A model generated the notes under the pieces. That model had not been told where the DNA came from and did no database searches. It worked only from the letters and a program-made list of their open reading frames with translations. A program made the position numbers and the translations under genes. Below are positions 54,111-61,782 of a stretch of 64,000 bases of DNA, piece after piece (the stretch's first letter is position 1; each line of letters starts with the position of its first letter). The stretch covers positions 3,286,001 to 3,350,000 of the forward strand of contig NC_016041.1 of the NCBI RefSeq assembly GCF_000226565.1. Reading direction: 5' to 3'. This DNA is from Glaciecola nitratireducens FR1064 (GTDB lineage Bacteria > Pseudomonadota > Gammaproteobacteria > Enterobacterales > Alteromonadaceae).

Positions 54111-56023
54111 GTCATTGGTTTTTATCTGGCTTCAATATTGTAATAGTCGCCATTGTACTTATTAGCCTTTTATTTACCTGTGCGCTTGCCTTAAAGAGAC
54201 TCAAGCAAAACTCAGCCTTGCGCCGGATATCGGTCGTCGTTCTTAATATTGTGGCTTGTTTTTCGCTGCTAGCTTTAGTGCTTGGCGTTTCATATCAAAC
54301 GAAGGAACCCCTGCATATTGCTTTGCTCACGCAAAATGCCGACGAGCAAGCAATAGAAGCACTGCAGCTTGAGGATGAATCTTTACATTGGGTATTATTA
54401 AACACTCAAGAAGATAAATGGATAAAGACGCTACTTTCCGCTCAAGGAGAAAATACATACATTGAAGATATTGCGCAATTGCCCTTGTATTACCCTGATA
54501 TATCCCATTTGACAATCTTGGGAGACGGCTTGTCGAGTAACGAGTGGGCGCTATTGAATGCTCAATACGCAGGTATTGAAGAAAGCAGCAGGCCTGTTAT
54601 ACAAACAGCGGCATATTCCCCTACGCTAGGTTTAGTCGACATGCGATGGCCTGCTCAGCTTGTAGTCGCAGAATCTGGTCAAATAAGCGGTCGTGTTCAA
54701 GGCTATATTGCATCGCCCAGTACACTATACAAATTAAGCTTAAAAGACCCATTCGATCAAGAAATTGAGTCTGTGTTGTTATCTGACAATGAAGCCTTTT
54801 CATTCGATATTAGCGCCGACGTATTAGGACAATGGAAATATTCACTAACGCTAACGGAGCGAAGTAAGCCAAGCGTAAAGATTGAAGAACAAGTGGCGAT
54901 TCAAATTATAAATGCAGCCCCCGTTAAAATAATGATTAAGCAATCAGCGCCCTCATTTGAAAGTAAACACTTACAAATATTAGTCAGTGAAACGGGAGGA
55001 AAAGTACTTACACTGACTAAAATAAGTAAAAATAAAGATATCAGACAGGAGATTAATCTTAGCGAGGCAGACAAGATCTTAGTCAATGATGCGTTTTCTG
55101 AACAGGCTCTCGGTTTCTTTGATTTCCTCATAATAGATCAGTTGGCCTTGAGTGAATTAAGTGCAGCGCAAAATGTAGCGCTCGAGTCAGCAATTAAAAA
55201 AGGCTTAGGGGTATTGGTGCAGGCTCAAACACAGCAAATACCGAAATGGCAGAGCGAGAAGAAAAATTGGCTACGCGACATTGTGCTAACAACAAACAAC
55301 GATGAAACGCAGCCTGCCGAATATTTAAGATGGGACCAACAGCAGTTAGACGTGCCGCTGAGCAGCATTAATGCCAACATACTCGCACCTAATGCTAAAC
55401 AAGTGGTGTCGACTCAAAATGATAGGGCCTTAGTGCTCACTCAAGAATACGGTCAAGGGAAGGTAGCGGTTTCTTTAATCAACACTTCTTACACATTAAA
55501 AACTCAGGGCAACGCTGACTTACACAGCCAGTACTGGCAATGGTTATTTAGCCAAATCAGTCGCACGAAAAGTAACTTACAGTGGAAAGAAAATATAATT
55601 ACGTCACCTATCGTAGCGCGCGAAACTCAGCGAGCATGCGTGCTAAACGCAGCGCAAAACACCCAATTCAATTTGACCCAAGCTTTGGCATCTGGCCCTA
55701 TCGCAGCCAATGAGCAGCTGCTTGACGTAAATTCTCTTTGCGTGAGATATTCACCTCAAGCAGCAGGTTGGTACAATTTGACAGCTACGAATGGTGAAAC
55801 TGACTCAGCATCCATTGCCTATTTCGCTTATGAGCAAACACAATGGCGAACATGGCAGCAATCGATTCGCTATCGCATCACGCAAGAGAATAAACAGCAC
55901 TACAGCATAAAGACTACAGTGCCTCCTACTCGGACATTATTGATTCAAGCTCTATGGTTTTGGGCAATGCTATTGGCGGCGTTCAGCATGCTATGGGTTG
56001 AGCGAAAACAGTTTTTTGGATAA
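54107..56023 (+). CDS. Large membrane protein closing the MoxR operon
   Basis: A 638-residue protein with two membrane helices at the N-terminus (about 7-27 and 42-62), a long periplasmic-type domain, and a last helix near 610-632 (LIQALWFWAMLLAAFSMLWVERK). The ends resemble those of BatA-like operon membrane proteins that carry a glutamine-amidotransferase-like core (the region EQALGFFDFLIIDQLAL, KKGLGVLVQAQ is suggestive), but no catalytic residues can be seen. It overlaps the previous gene by ATGA and is the last of the eight-gene run. No recognised family name. Confidence 0.65.
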   Translation: MSHWFLSGFNIVIVAIVLISLLFTCALALKRLKQNSALRRISVVVLNIVACFSLLALVLGVSYQTKEPLHIALLTQNADEQAIEALQLEDESLHWVLLNTQEDKWIKTLLSAQGENTYIEDIAQLPLYYPDISHLTILGDGLSSNEWALLNAQYAGIEESSRPVIQTAAYSPTLGLVDMRWPAQLVVAESGQISGRVQGYIASPSTLYKLSLKDPFDQEIESVLLSDNEAFSFDISADVLGQWKYSLTLTERSKPSVKIEEQVAIQIINAAPVKIMIKQSAPSFESKHLQILVSETGGKVLTLTKISKNKDIRQEINLSEADKILVNDAFSEQALGFFDFLIIDQLALSELSAAQNVALESAIKKGLGVLVQAQTQQIPKWQSEKKNWLRDIVLTTNNDETQPAEYLRWDQQQLDVPLSSINANILAPNAKQVVSTQNDRALVLTQEYGQGKVAVSLINTSYTLKTQGNADLHSQYWQWLFSQISRTKSNLQWKENIITSPIVARETQRACVLNAAQNTQFNLTQALASGPIAANEQLLDVNSLCVRYSPQAAGWYNLTATNGETDSASIAYFAYEQTQWRTWQQSIRYRITQENKQHYSIKTTVPPTRTLLIQALWFWAMLLAAFSMLWVERKQFFG

Positions 56024-56083
56024 AAGTGAAGCATTTATAAGCAAAAACTTTGACCAAGAAACAAACTCCCCCCTCGGCAACGT

Positions 56084-56542
56084 TTAAGCTTTAACAATAA
56101 TCCTAGGGTCGTAAACTTGATTGGGGCAACTCTCTACGATGACGTCGTAATCATAATTGCCGTCTCCAGCCTCAATTTTACATTGAATTTTTTTATTGTT
56201 GCCTGATTTGAATTTACAATTGTCCTTGAAGGGAGAAGTACCTTTAAATTTCAATTCAAATCGGGTGTCAGCACTGATCATCCAGCTGACAAATTTTTGG
56301 TCGCGCATACAGACACAGTCTTTACCATTTTTTCCGCAATTACCTGCAAACTCACTGCCTTCGCAGTTATCTACCGGCGAAATTAAATTAACGGATGAAG
56401 CGCAGCCCGAAGCATTTACTTCTATCATTAATTCTTGATTGTTTTTCTTTATATCCCCAGCATTTGCAACGCCCACTGCAAGCAGGCTAATGAACACAAA
56501 GGCGACTACACTTATTAATTTTGTAACACGTTGAATAGACAT
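56084..56542 (-). CDS. Small Cys-rich exported protein
   Basis: A 152-residue protein with a signal peptide (SVVAFVFISLLAVGVANAG). The mature part has eight Cys (in GCAS, DNCE, GNCG, DCVC, DNCK, IQCK and ESCP contexts), enough for four disulfide bonds, so it is a stable exported protein. No family recognised. The frame opens 12 codons upstream, but MSIQRVTKL at 56542 has AAGGA seven bases upstream. It lies just downstream of the CadC-like regulator gene in the same direction and may be under its control. Confidence 0.75.
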   Translation of the reverse strand: MSIQRVTKLISVVAFVFISLLAVGVANAGDIKKNNQELMIEVNASGCASSVNLISPVDNCEGSEFAGNCGKNGKDCVCMRDQKFVSWMISADTRFELKFKGTSPFKDNCKFKSGNNKKIQCKIEAGDGNYDYDVIVESCPNQVYDPRIIVKA

Positions 56543-56671
56543 AATAATTCCTTTTTGTAATGTAACGTAAATAAACAACTATTTTTTGTTTTATCTTTTT
56601 CGTAACTATATTTTGTTACTTAAATTTGTAATTTACATCGCTATTATTTATTAGCTATTACTACCTTTCAT

Positions 56672-59110
56672 TTAACGCATTTCTAATATTTGCTTATGAT
56701 AACGACCAAACTGATGGTCACTAAGCAATAGTCTCGCTGAATACCCAGACGATAAGGTTTTTTGCAAAAAAGTGATGACTTGCTTTGTTGTTCCGCAATT
56801 TCCCGCTACCAAAGCTAAATCATAGAATGTATATGGGTCATCAAGTCCAGCTTTCTCTATTACAGATAGGGCGCTGTTAGCTTGCTCACACATGCCTAAC
56901 TCGGACCGATATCTCGCAATGCTCGCTTTGATAGTAATGTCATTCGGGTTGATTTGTTCATTTTCTTTGGCTAGTTCGAGAGCCTCCTGATAATACGCTT
57001 TTGCAGTGTTGTTTAAATTCCCGGCATACTTAAATGCATCAGCTAAATTACCTTTTACTATGAAATCAGCAGGATTAAGCTCAATCGCCTCTTGATACAT
57101 TTCTATAGCTTCATCAAATCGTTTAGCTAAAAATAACGACGTCCCTAGGTTGCTGTAAACGTTTGAACTTGGCCTGATTTTTATCGCTTTGCGCCAGCTG
57201 TCTGTAGCTTTGTCAAACTCAGTGTCCAAATAGTAAGCCGCACCTAGATTATTAAATGCTGCCTCACTGTTTGGTTGCAAGACGCTTTGCTTGTAGAACT
57301 GCAGACTAGCATCAAAATATTGACCTGAACTAAAAAGATAGACCCCGTATTCAGCATATGCTCGCCAGTAACCAGGCTCAGCATTAATTGCCTGTATAAA
57401 AAGCTGTTCGGCTGCGGCTGGTTTATCGAGCTTTGCCAACGTTTTTGCAAGACCCATTAAGCCCAAACTATTATTCGGTTGAAGCTGCAGCCCTTTACCA
57501 AAAGATTGCTCTGCAAAGTCATACTCACCAGAGCTGAAATAAAGAGAACCGAGGGTAAAATAAGAATCAGGCCCACTGCCCTTGTTATCGATGCTCTGTT
57601 GGCAGCTCTGCTTTGCTAATTCAAATATTCTGATAATTTTAACTAACGAGTAATACTCTAAATAAGTTTGACATAAACCCACTCGTGCAAGCGCAAATTG
57701 GCTATCCCTTTTAATGGCTTTCAAGAATAGATCTTCCACCTCTTTTAACTGATCCTCGCTGTAAGCATCTTTTAAAAGCGCTTTAGCTCGCACGTAGAAA
57801 TCATAAGCAGCGATATCGTTTGTGGGTCTAAATTGCATAATAGACTTTTCGCTTTGCGGAATTAAAAAAGTCAGTGCGTTGTAAACTTGCTGAGAAATGC
57901 CGTCTATTAAATGAAGTTTATCTGCAAGTGAATTTGTATGATTAGCTGACCAAATCTGAAGGCCACTCTCGCTATCGATCAGGCTAGTCGTAATTTTTAC
58001 ATTATCCTCTTGTTGATGAATAACTCCCTCGAGAACATACTTAGCGCCAGTCCAATCTCTGATATTTTGGAGCGATGTACTCTCTGGCAAAGACGATAGT
58101 ACCCTTTCGGAAACTACCTTAATATTCACTGATTGTGATAAGAACGCTAACAGCTCAGACTGGATAACAGCATCAAGGTTTTCAGACGACTCATTCCCCA
58201 GATATTTAAATAGCATGACCGCAACCGCATTATTTAAAAACTGGGCCTTTATTCTTGGGTTTGCCACTGTTTTAATAGGTTCAGCCGTTGCTGCTTCTAT
58301 TGCCTGCTTGCTTAAAAATGCGCTAAATGCAACGCAACATACCAAGAGTATCGAAATAAACGCCAAGTCTCGGTACGCATAAATTGATACTTCTTTGTTA
58401 CTAATTTGACTGTTATTTTTCCGCAAAAAATACTTTCGCAGCTTATATTCAGCCCACCAGTTATAGGCCAGAACTAAAGGAAGCCCAATGATTAAAATGA
58501 CGAGTGCTACCTTGTCTAACCATTTAGCGACGTCAATAACGGGAATGGTTACCGCAATCACCTGCATTAATACCCAAGACATAACGATATATGTGCCTGC
58601 GACCTTCAACATGCGGCTCTTGCGCCAGTAGTCGATACCGCCGAAAATACGCCCTGACTTACCTCGTGTTTGCTTTGGGTCAGCATCTAAATACGCGGCG
58701 GTGCGAAGAGCCTCAGTTGACAATATATTTTCATTCAGTGGCTGTGCATGCACCAACAAGCGATAACCTCTTCGCGGAAGCGTTTGAATATATGCAGGGC
58801 ATTGAGTGTGGTCGTCAAGTAGGTGTCTCAATTCGGTAATAACCGAACTTAAACTAGAGTTAGATGTGCACTCTTCCCCCCATACATATCCTAAAATAGC
58901 TTTGCGACTCAGCACATGACCAGAGCAGCAGCTCAGGATAAACAGCACTTCCATAGCCTTAGGACTGGCATGGTGATGTTCTTGGTTTCTAACAACAACA
59001 CCTTTATTCGGAAAGACCATAATTTCATCCAACATAAAGCCGTCTCTGAGCGACGGTTCTATTTTTATATCAGAAAAACTATCAATAAATGACAGAGGGT
59101 TATCGGTCAT
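56672..59110 (-). CDS. CadC-like membrane regulator with TPR domain
   Basis: An 812-residue protein. Residues 25-115 are an OmpR/PhoB-type winged-helix DNA-binding domain (ASPKAMEVLFILSCCSG, VITELRHLLDD, YIQTLPRRGYRLL). Membrane segments follow near 167-190, 199-218 and 250-268, a TolB/adenylate-cyclase-associated-like domain at about 295-420 (NAVAVMLFKYLGNESSENL, YVLEGVIHQQ), then tetratricopeptide repeats to the end. It thus reads a periplasmic signal and binds DNA while in the membrane. Target genes unknown; the next gene is a Cys-rich secreted protein. Confidence 0.88.
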   Translation of the reverse strand: MTDNPLSFIDSFSDIKIEPSLRDGFMLDEIMVFPNKGVVVRNQEHHHASPKAMEVLFILSCCSGHVLSRKAILGYVWGEECTSNSSLSSVITELRHLLDDHTQCPAYIQTLPRRGYRLLVHAQPLNENILSTEALRTAAYLDADPKQTRGKSGRIFGGIDYWRKSRMLKVAGTYIVMSWVLMQVIAVTIPVIDVAKWLDKVALVILIIGLPLVLAYNWWAEYKLRKYFLRKNNSQISNKEVSIYAYRDLAFISILLVCCVAFSAFLSKQAIEAATAEPIKTVANPRIKAQFLNNAVAVMLFKYLGNESSENLDAVIQSELLAFLSQSVNIKVVSERVLSSLPESTSLQNIRDWTGAKYVLEGVIHQQEDNVKITTSLIDSESGLQIWSANHTNSLADKLHLIDGISQQVYNALTFLIPQSEKSIMQFRPTNDIAAYDFYVRAKALLKDAYSEDQLKEVEDLFLKAIKRDSQFALARVGLCQTYLEYYSLVKIIRIFELAKQSCQQSIDNKGSGPDSYFTLGSLYFSSGEYDFAEQSFGKGLQLQPNNSLGLMGLAKTLAKLDKPAAAEQLFIQAINAEPGYWRAYAEYGVYLFSSGQYFDASLQFYKQSVLQPNSEAAFNNLGAAYYLDTEFDKATDSWRKAIKIRPSSNVYSNLGTSLFLAKRFDEAIEMYQEAIELNPADFIVKGNLADAFKYAGNLNNTAKAYYQEALELAKENEQINPNDITIKASIARYRSELGMCEQANSALSVIEKAGLDDPYTFYDLALVAGNCGTTKQVITFLQKTLSSGYSARLLLSDHQFGRYHKQILEMR

Positions 59111-59494
59111 ACTTTACTCATATTTAGTCTATTTTTTAAGCAGTACTAATTTAGAATAGACCCTCTGCGTGATCTATGCAACAAGTTGGAATTATTAACT
59201 AATTTTGAAACTGTTGATTCACTTCTTGAATAGCTTGCTATAAATAAAGCGCAAGATTTTGCTAAACCAGCTTCGTCCCAAATTTCTTTCAATTGGCTTA
59301 CGTCCAAACGATAACAGTAGTGTTCTTAAAGGATGGTTTTTAACACGAGTTTTAACACGCACTTGATTTAACAAAAATAGCCCCAAACTCTTATAGTCGA
59401 ACACCGAGCATGCGTTTGTTTTTGTGTGGCTTTAAACAAGGTGGGCATCCACAATCGCGATGAAACTAACAGACTAAAATAAAAGGACGAGCAA
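59111..59494. other. Intergenic region, no gene supported
   Basis: A 384-base gap between the CadC-like gene and slyD. A 61-codon basic frame on the minus strand (59219-59404) begins with GTG without a ribosome site, and is not counted as a gene. Promoters for both divergent neighbours probably lie here; AAAAGGACGA precedes slyD. Confidence 0.5.
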
Positions 59495-59974
59495 ATGATT
59501 GCAGATCAAAAAGTAGTATCGTTAAACTTCACGGTAAAAGATTCAGAAGAGCAGATTATTGATAGCTCAGAAGGTGGTGCACCCTTGGTTTACCTACATG
59601 GACAAAAGAACATTATTCCCGGTTTAGAAGCCGCTCTCGAGGGCAAAGCAATTGGCGATGAATTTGATGTTACCATTGAGCCAGCAGAAGGCTACGGTGA
59701 TTACAACGAAGAAATTTTACAAGTAATGCCCAAGGAGGCATTTCAGGGTGTTGAAACAATTGAACCTGGCATGGTATTTACCGCACAAACACAGAAGGGC
59801 CCAGTACAATTGGCAGTTACAAAAATTGAGGGTGAAGAGGTGACGGTTGATCCAAACCATCCTTTAGCAGGAAAGACTTTGAACTTTACCGGCTCAGTAA
59901 TCGAAGTGCGAGATGCAACAGAGGAAGAGCTAGCTCATGGTCATGTGCATGGCGAGGGTGGTCATCAGCACTAG
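59495..59974 (+). CDS. slyD: FKBP-type prolyl isomerase SlyD
   Basis: A 159-residue peptidyl-prolyl cis-trans isomerase and chaperone. The FKBP part has LHGQKNIIPGLEAALEGKAIGDEF and AEGYGDY, the IF (insert-in-flap) domain lies between about 75 and 120 (VMPKEAFQ...VDPNHPLAGKTLNF), and a short C-terminal His-rich tail, GHVHGEGGHQH, fits the metal-binding tail of SlyD, shorter than in E. coli. SlyD helps folding and nickel delivery. Close to the HupE/UreJ nickel theme in this window, though 46 kb apart. Confidence 0.93.
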   Translation: MIADQKVVSLNFTVKDSEEQIIDSSEGGAPLVYLHGQKNIIPGLEAALEGKAIGDEFDVTIEPAEGYGDYNEEILQVMPKEAFQGVETIEPGMVFTAQTQKGPVQLAVTKIEGEEVTVDPNHPLAGKTLNFTGSVIEVRDATEEELAHGHVHGEGGHQH

Positions 59975-60017
59975 GCGATAAAAAAGCCTAGAGTTGTTCT
60001 CTTGTAAAACATAAATG

Positions 60018-60049
60018 GCGGGTTGGTTGCATGTTGGCAACCAACCCGC
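60018..60049. terminator. 13-bp perfect hairpin between slyD and the hydrolase
   Basis: GCGGGTTGGTTGC (60018-60030) pairs perfectly with GCAACCAACCCGC (60037-60049), 6-base loop. It lies 12 bases past the stop of the minus-strand hydrolase gene and 43 past slyD. T-content after it is modest on the minus strand (ATTTATGTTTT) and absent on the plus strand. Likely a shared transcript end. Confidence 0.7.
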
Positions 60050-60061
60050 GCTTCGCCAATC

Positions 60062-61447
60062 TTATGGACAAGCGGTACCAAAAGTATGAGGACCATCTGT
60101 AAAAGCACATCCAAATTCTGGATCTGCGACGGCTGCAGGGTCTAGAAAATCATCCCCTTGAGGTTTATCACCTAACTCTACCCACTGCACCAAGTCAATA
60201 AAAGCCCTTGAAAACTCTGCAGGGGTAAAATCACAGTGTAAAACACCGCGCACTGCTCTTTGCACGAGTAAGTTACTTTTTCCCTTTGCGCGAACGTTTT
60301 CAGCATAGACAACTTCATTGAGTACAGGGACAAAAAGGTCACCAAGATTATGTAGGGTCAACACAGGGATGTTGATATCGCCAGAAATTCGCGGTACCTG
60401 AGCAAGACCATTAGACCTGCGGGTTTGCGGGGCTGCAGCTACGCGCGCTATATTGTCATTCAAATCTTGCTCAGCTGCAGTGAGGCTTGGGTCATTGTCG
60501 AATTGATAGATAGTATTAATATTCTGGGTAGCAGCACCTGGGGCACGCGGTAAACTACCGTCGCCAAGCCCAAGCTCAAACAAGAAGTTACCACCACCTG
60601 TTGCGCTTGGAATGCTGTTCCAGAACGCAAACGCCTCATCAAAGTTAGGCCGCTCACCGCCTGAACGCTGCTCTACCAAGTCTTTGTGTTGTTGACCTTG
60701 TGCATTAAGAATGAATGGCCATGAACCAGGAACAGCCCCTAGCCCCGCTTTTATTGCTGGGACTGTTACACCTATATATTCTGCATCTACTACTGGGAAC
60801 CCCGAATTACCGGTGCCAAGTTGCTGCGCAGCGAGATTAAAATCAAGAAAATAATCAAATAAGGCATAATCCCCAATAGCGCCACATACTGGCAATGCGC
60901 CATCAAAGGTATTTGGATACTGTTCAATTGCCACTGCGGTGATATGTCCACCCATTGACGCGCCTGTCATATAAACTTTATTAGGCTTTGAAACTATACC
61001 GTTAAAGCGTTTGAGCAATGCATGCGTACTTTGCACACCGCTGGTTATGTCATAGTCGTTTCGATCATAGCTTGACGCGGCCCAAGCATAGCCTTGGGAA
61101 ATAAGGAGATCGCGCAGCGGATGATTGTCTACGGTAAGTTCTAAGCCGGTTCCTCGAAAGCCGTGAGCCCACATAACCAAATCACCATTCCAATTATCAG
61201 GAACTTCAATACGATAGCCGGCACGAGCGTGTACCCCCCAATAGGCGGTTGCATTCGACTTCGCTTCGAAGGGAAGCTCAGCTTCATCGACAAAATATTT
61301 AGGTGGTGGTGCGGCACTGGCTACTGAGGTACCGAACATGAAAATCAAAGTCAGCATCATGGCGCTGACTACTGGTTTCTTTGTTGTTTGTTTTAGAGCT
61401 TTGAAGCATGCTTCAACTAAAGCAGATGGGTGTACTTTTTTATTCAC
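60062..61447 (-). CDS. Exported alpha/beta hydrolase
   Basis: A 461-residue exported hydrolase. The signal peptide has a long N-region ending at MLTLIFMFGTSVASA. The core shows WAHGFRGTG (oxyanion loop), TGASMGG with the nucleophile Ser at about 166, the strand VLTLHNLGDLFVP with the catalytic Asp, and LHCDFTP with the catalytic His. It resembles D-(-)-3-hydroxybutyrate oligomer hydrolase or feruloyl-esterase-like large secreted esterases, but the substrate is not known. A C-terminal Cys pair (FGCAF, GTACP) may form a disulfide. It is probably periplasmic or secreted. Confidence 0.82.
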   Translation of the reverse strand: MNKKVHPSALVEACFKALKQTTKKPVVSAMMLTLIFMFGTSVASAAPPPKYFVDEAELPFEAKSNATAYWGVHARAGYRIEVPDNWNGDLVMWAHGFRGTGLELTVDNHPLRDLLISQGYAWAASSYDRNDYDITSGVQSTHALLKRFNGIVSKPNKVYMTGASMGGHITAVAIEQYPNTFDGALPVCGAIGDYALFDYFLDFNLAAQQLGTGNSGFPVVDAEYIGVTVPAIKAGLGAVPGSWPFILNAQGQQHKDLVEQRSGGERPNFDEAFAFWNSIPSATGGGNFLFELGLGDGSLPRAPGAATQNINTIYQFDNDPSLTAAEQDLNDNIARVAAAPQTRRSNGLAQVPRISGDINIPVLTLHNLGDLFVPVLNEVVYAENVRAKGKSNLLVQRAVRGVLHCDFTPAEFSRAFIDLVQWVELGDKPQGDDFLDPAAVADPEFGCAFTDGPHTFGTACP

Positions 61448-61782
61448 TTTTTATCGTCCTTTGAGTTTTTTGTACCCATTGACTATAGACACTAAAAATT
61501 AATTTGCGAATTAAATTTACAATAAATGCAATTAATTAACATCTTGAAAACATTAGAATGGAATTAAACGAACTGCAGGAGATCACATAATTAAAATAAA
61601 ATAAAAAATAAAAATGATTTATTGGGAATAAATCTCTCTGCTTATCCGTTAGTTGATTAGAAAGTCATGTAAGCCGAGTAAAGCGAGCTGTGAAATTACC
61701 CTGTGAAGTATTTCATCTTTCCACTTTCTTTATAAGGTGAGTCGTTGTTTTTACAACACTAGTTATTAATAAGGAACAGACA
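61448..61782. other. Intergenic region between divergent genes
   Basis: A 335-base AT-rich gap. It holds the promoters of both divergent genes by position; no good -10/-35 pair was picked out. A small hairpin GTTGT-TTTT-ACAAC lies at 61744-61757, 13 bases before the AAGGA of the lipoprotein gene. Confidence 0.4.

Noticed and set aside
59219-59404. A 61-codon basic frame on the minus strand
   Set aside because: GTG start without a ribosome site, no family match, and it lies in a region expected to hold promoters of divergent neighbours.
59445-59475. GCATCCA upstream of slyD as a possible third ECF promoter
   Set aside because: No CGTTTGG block follows 15 bases downstream.
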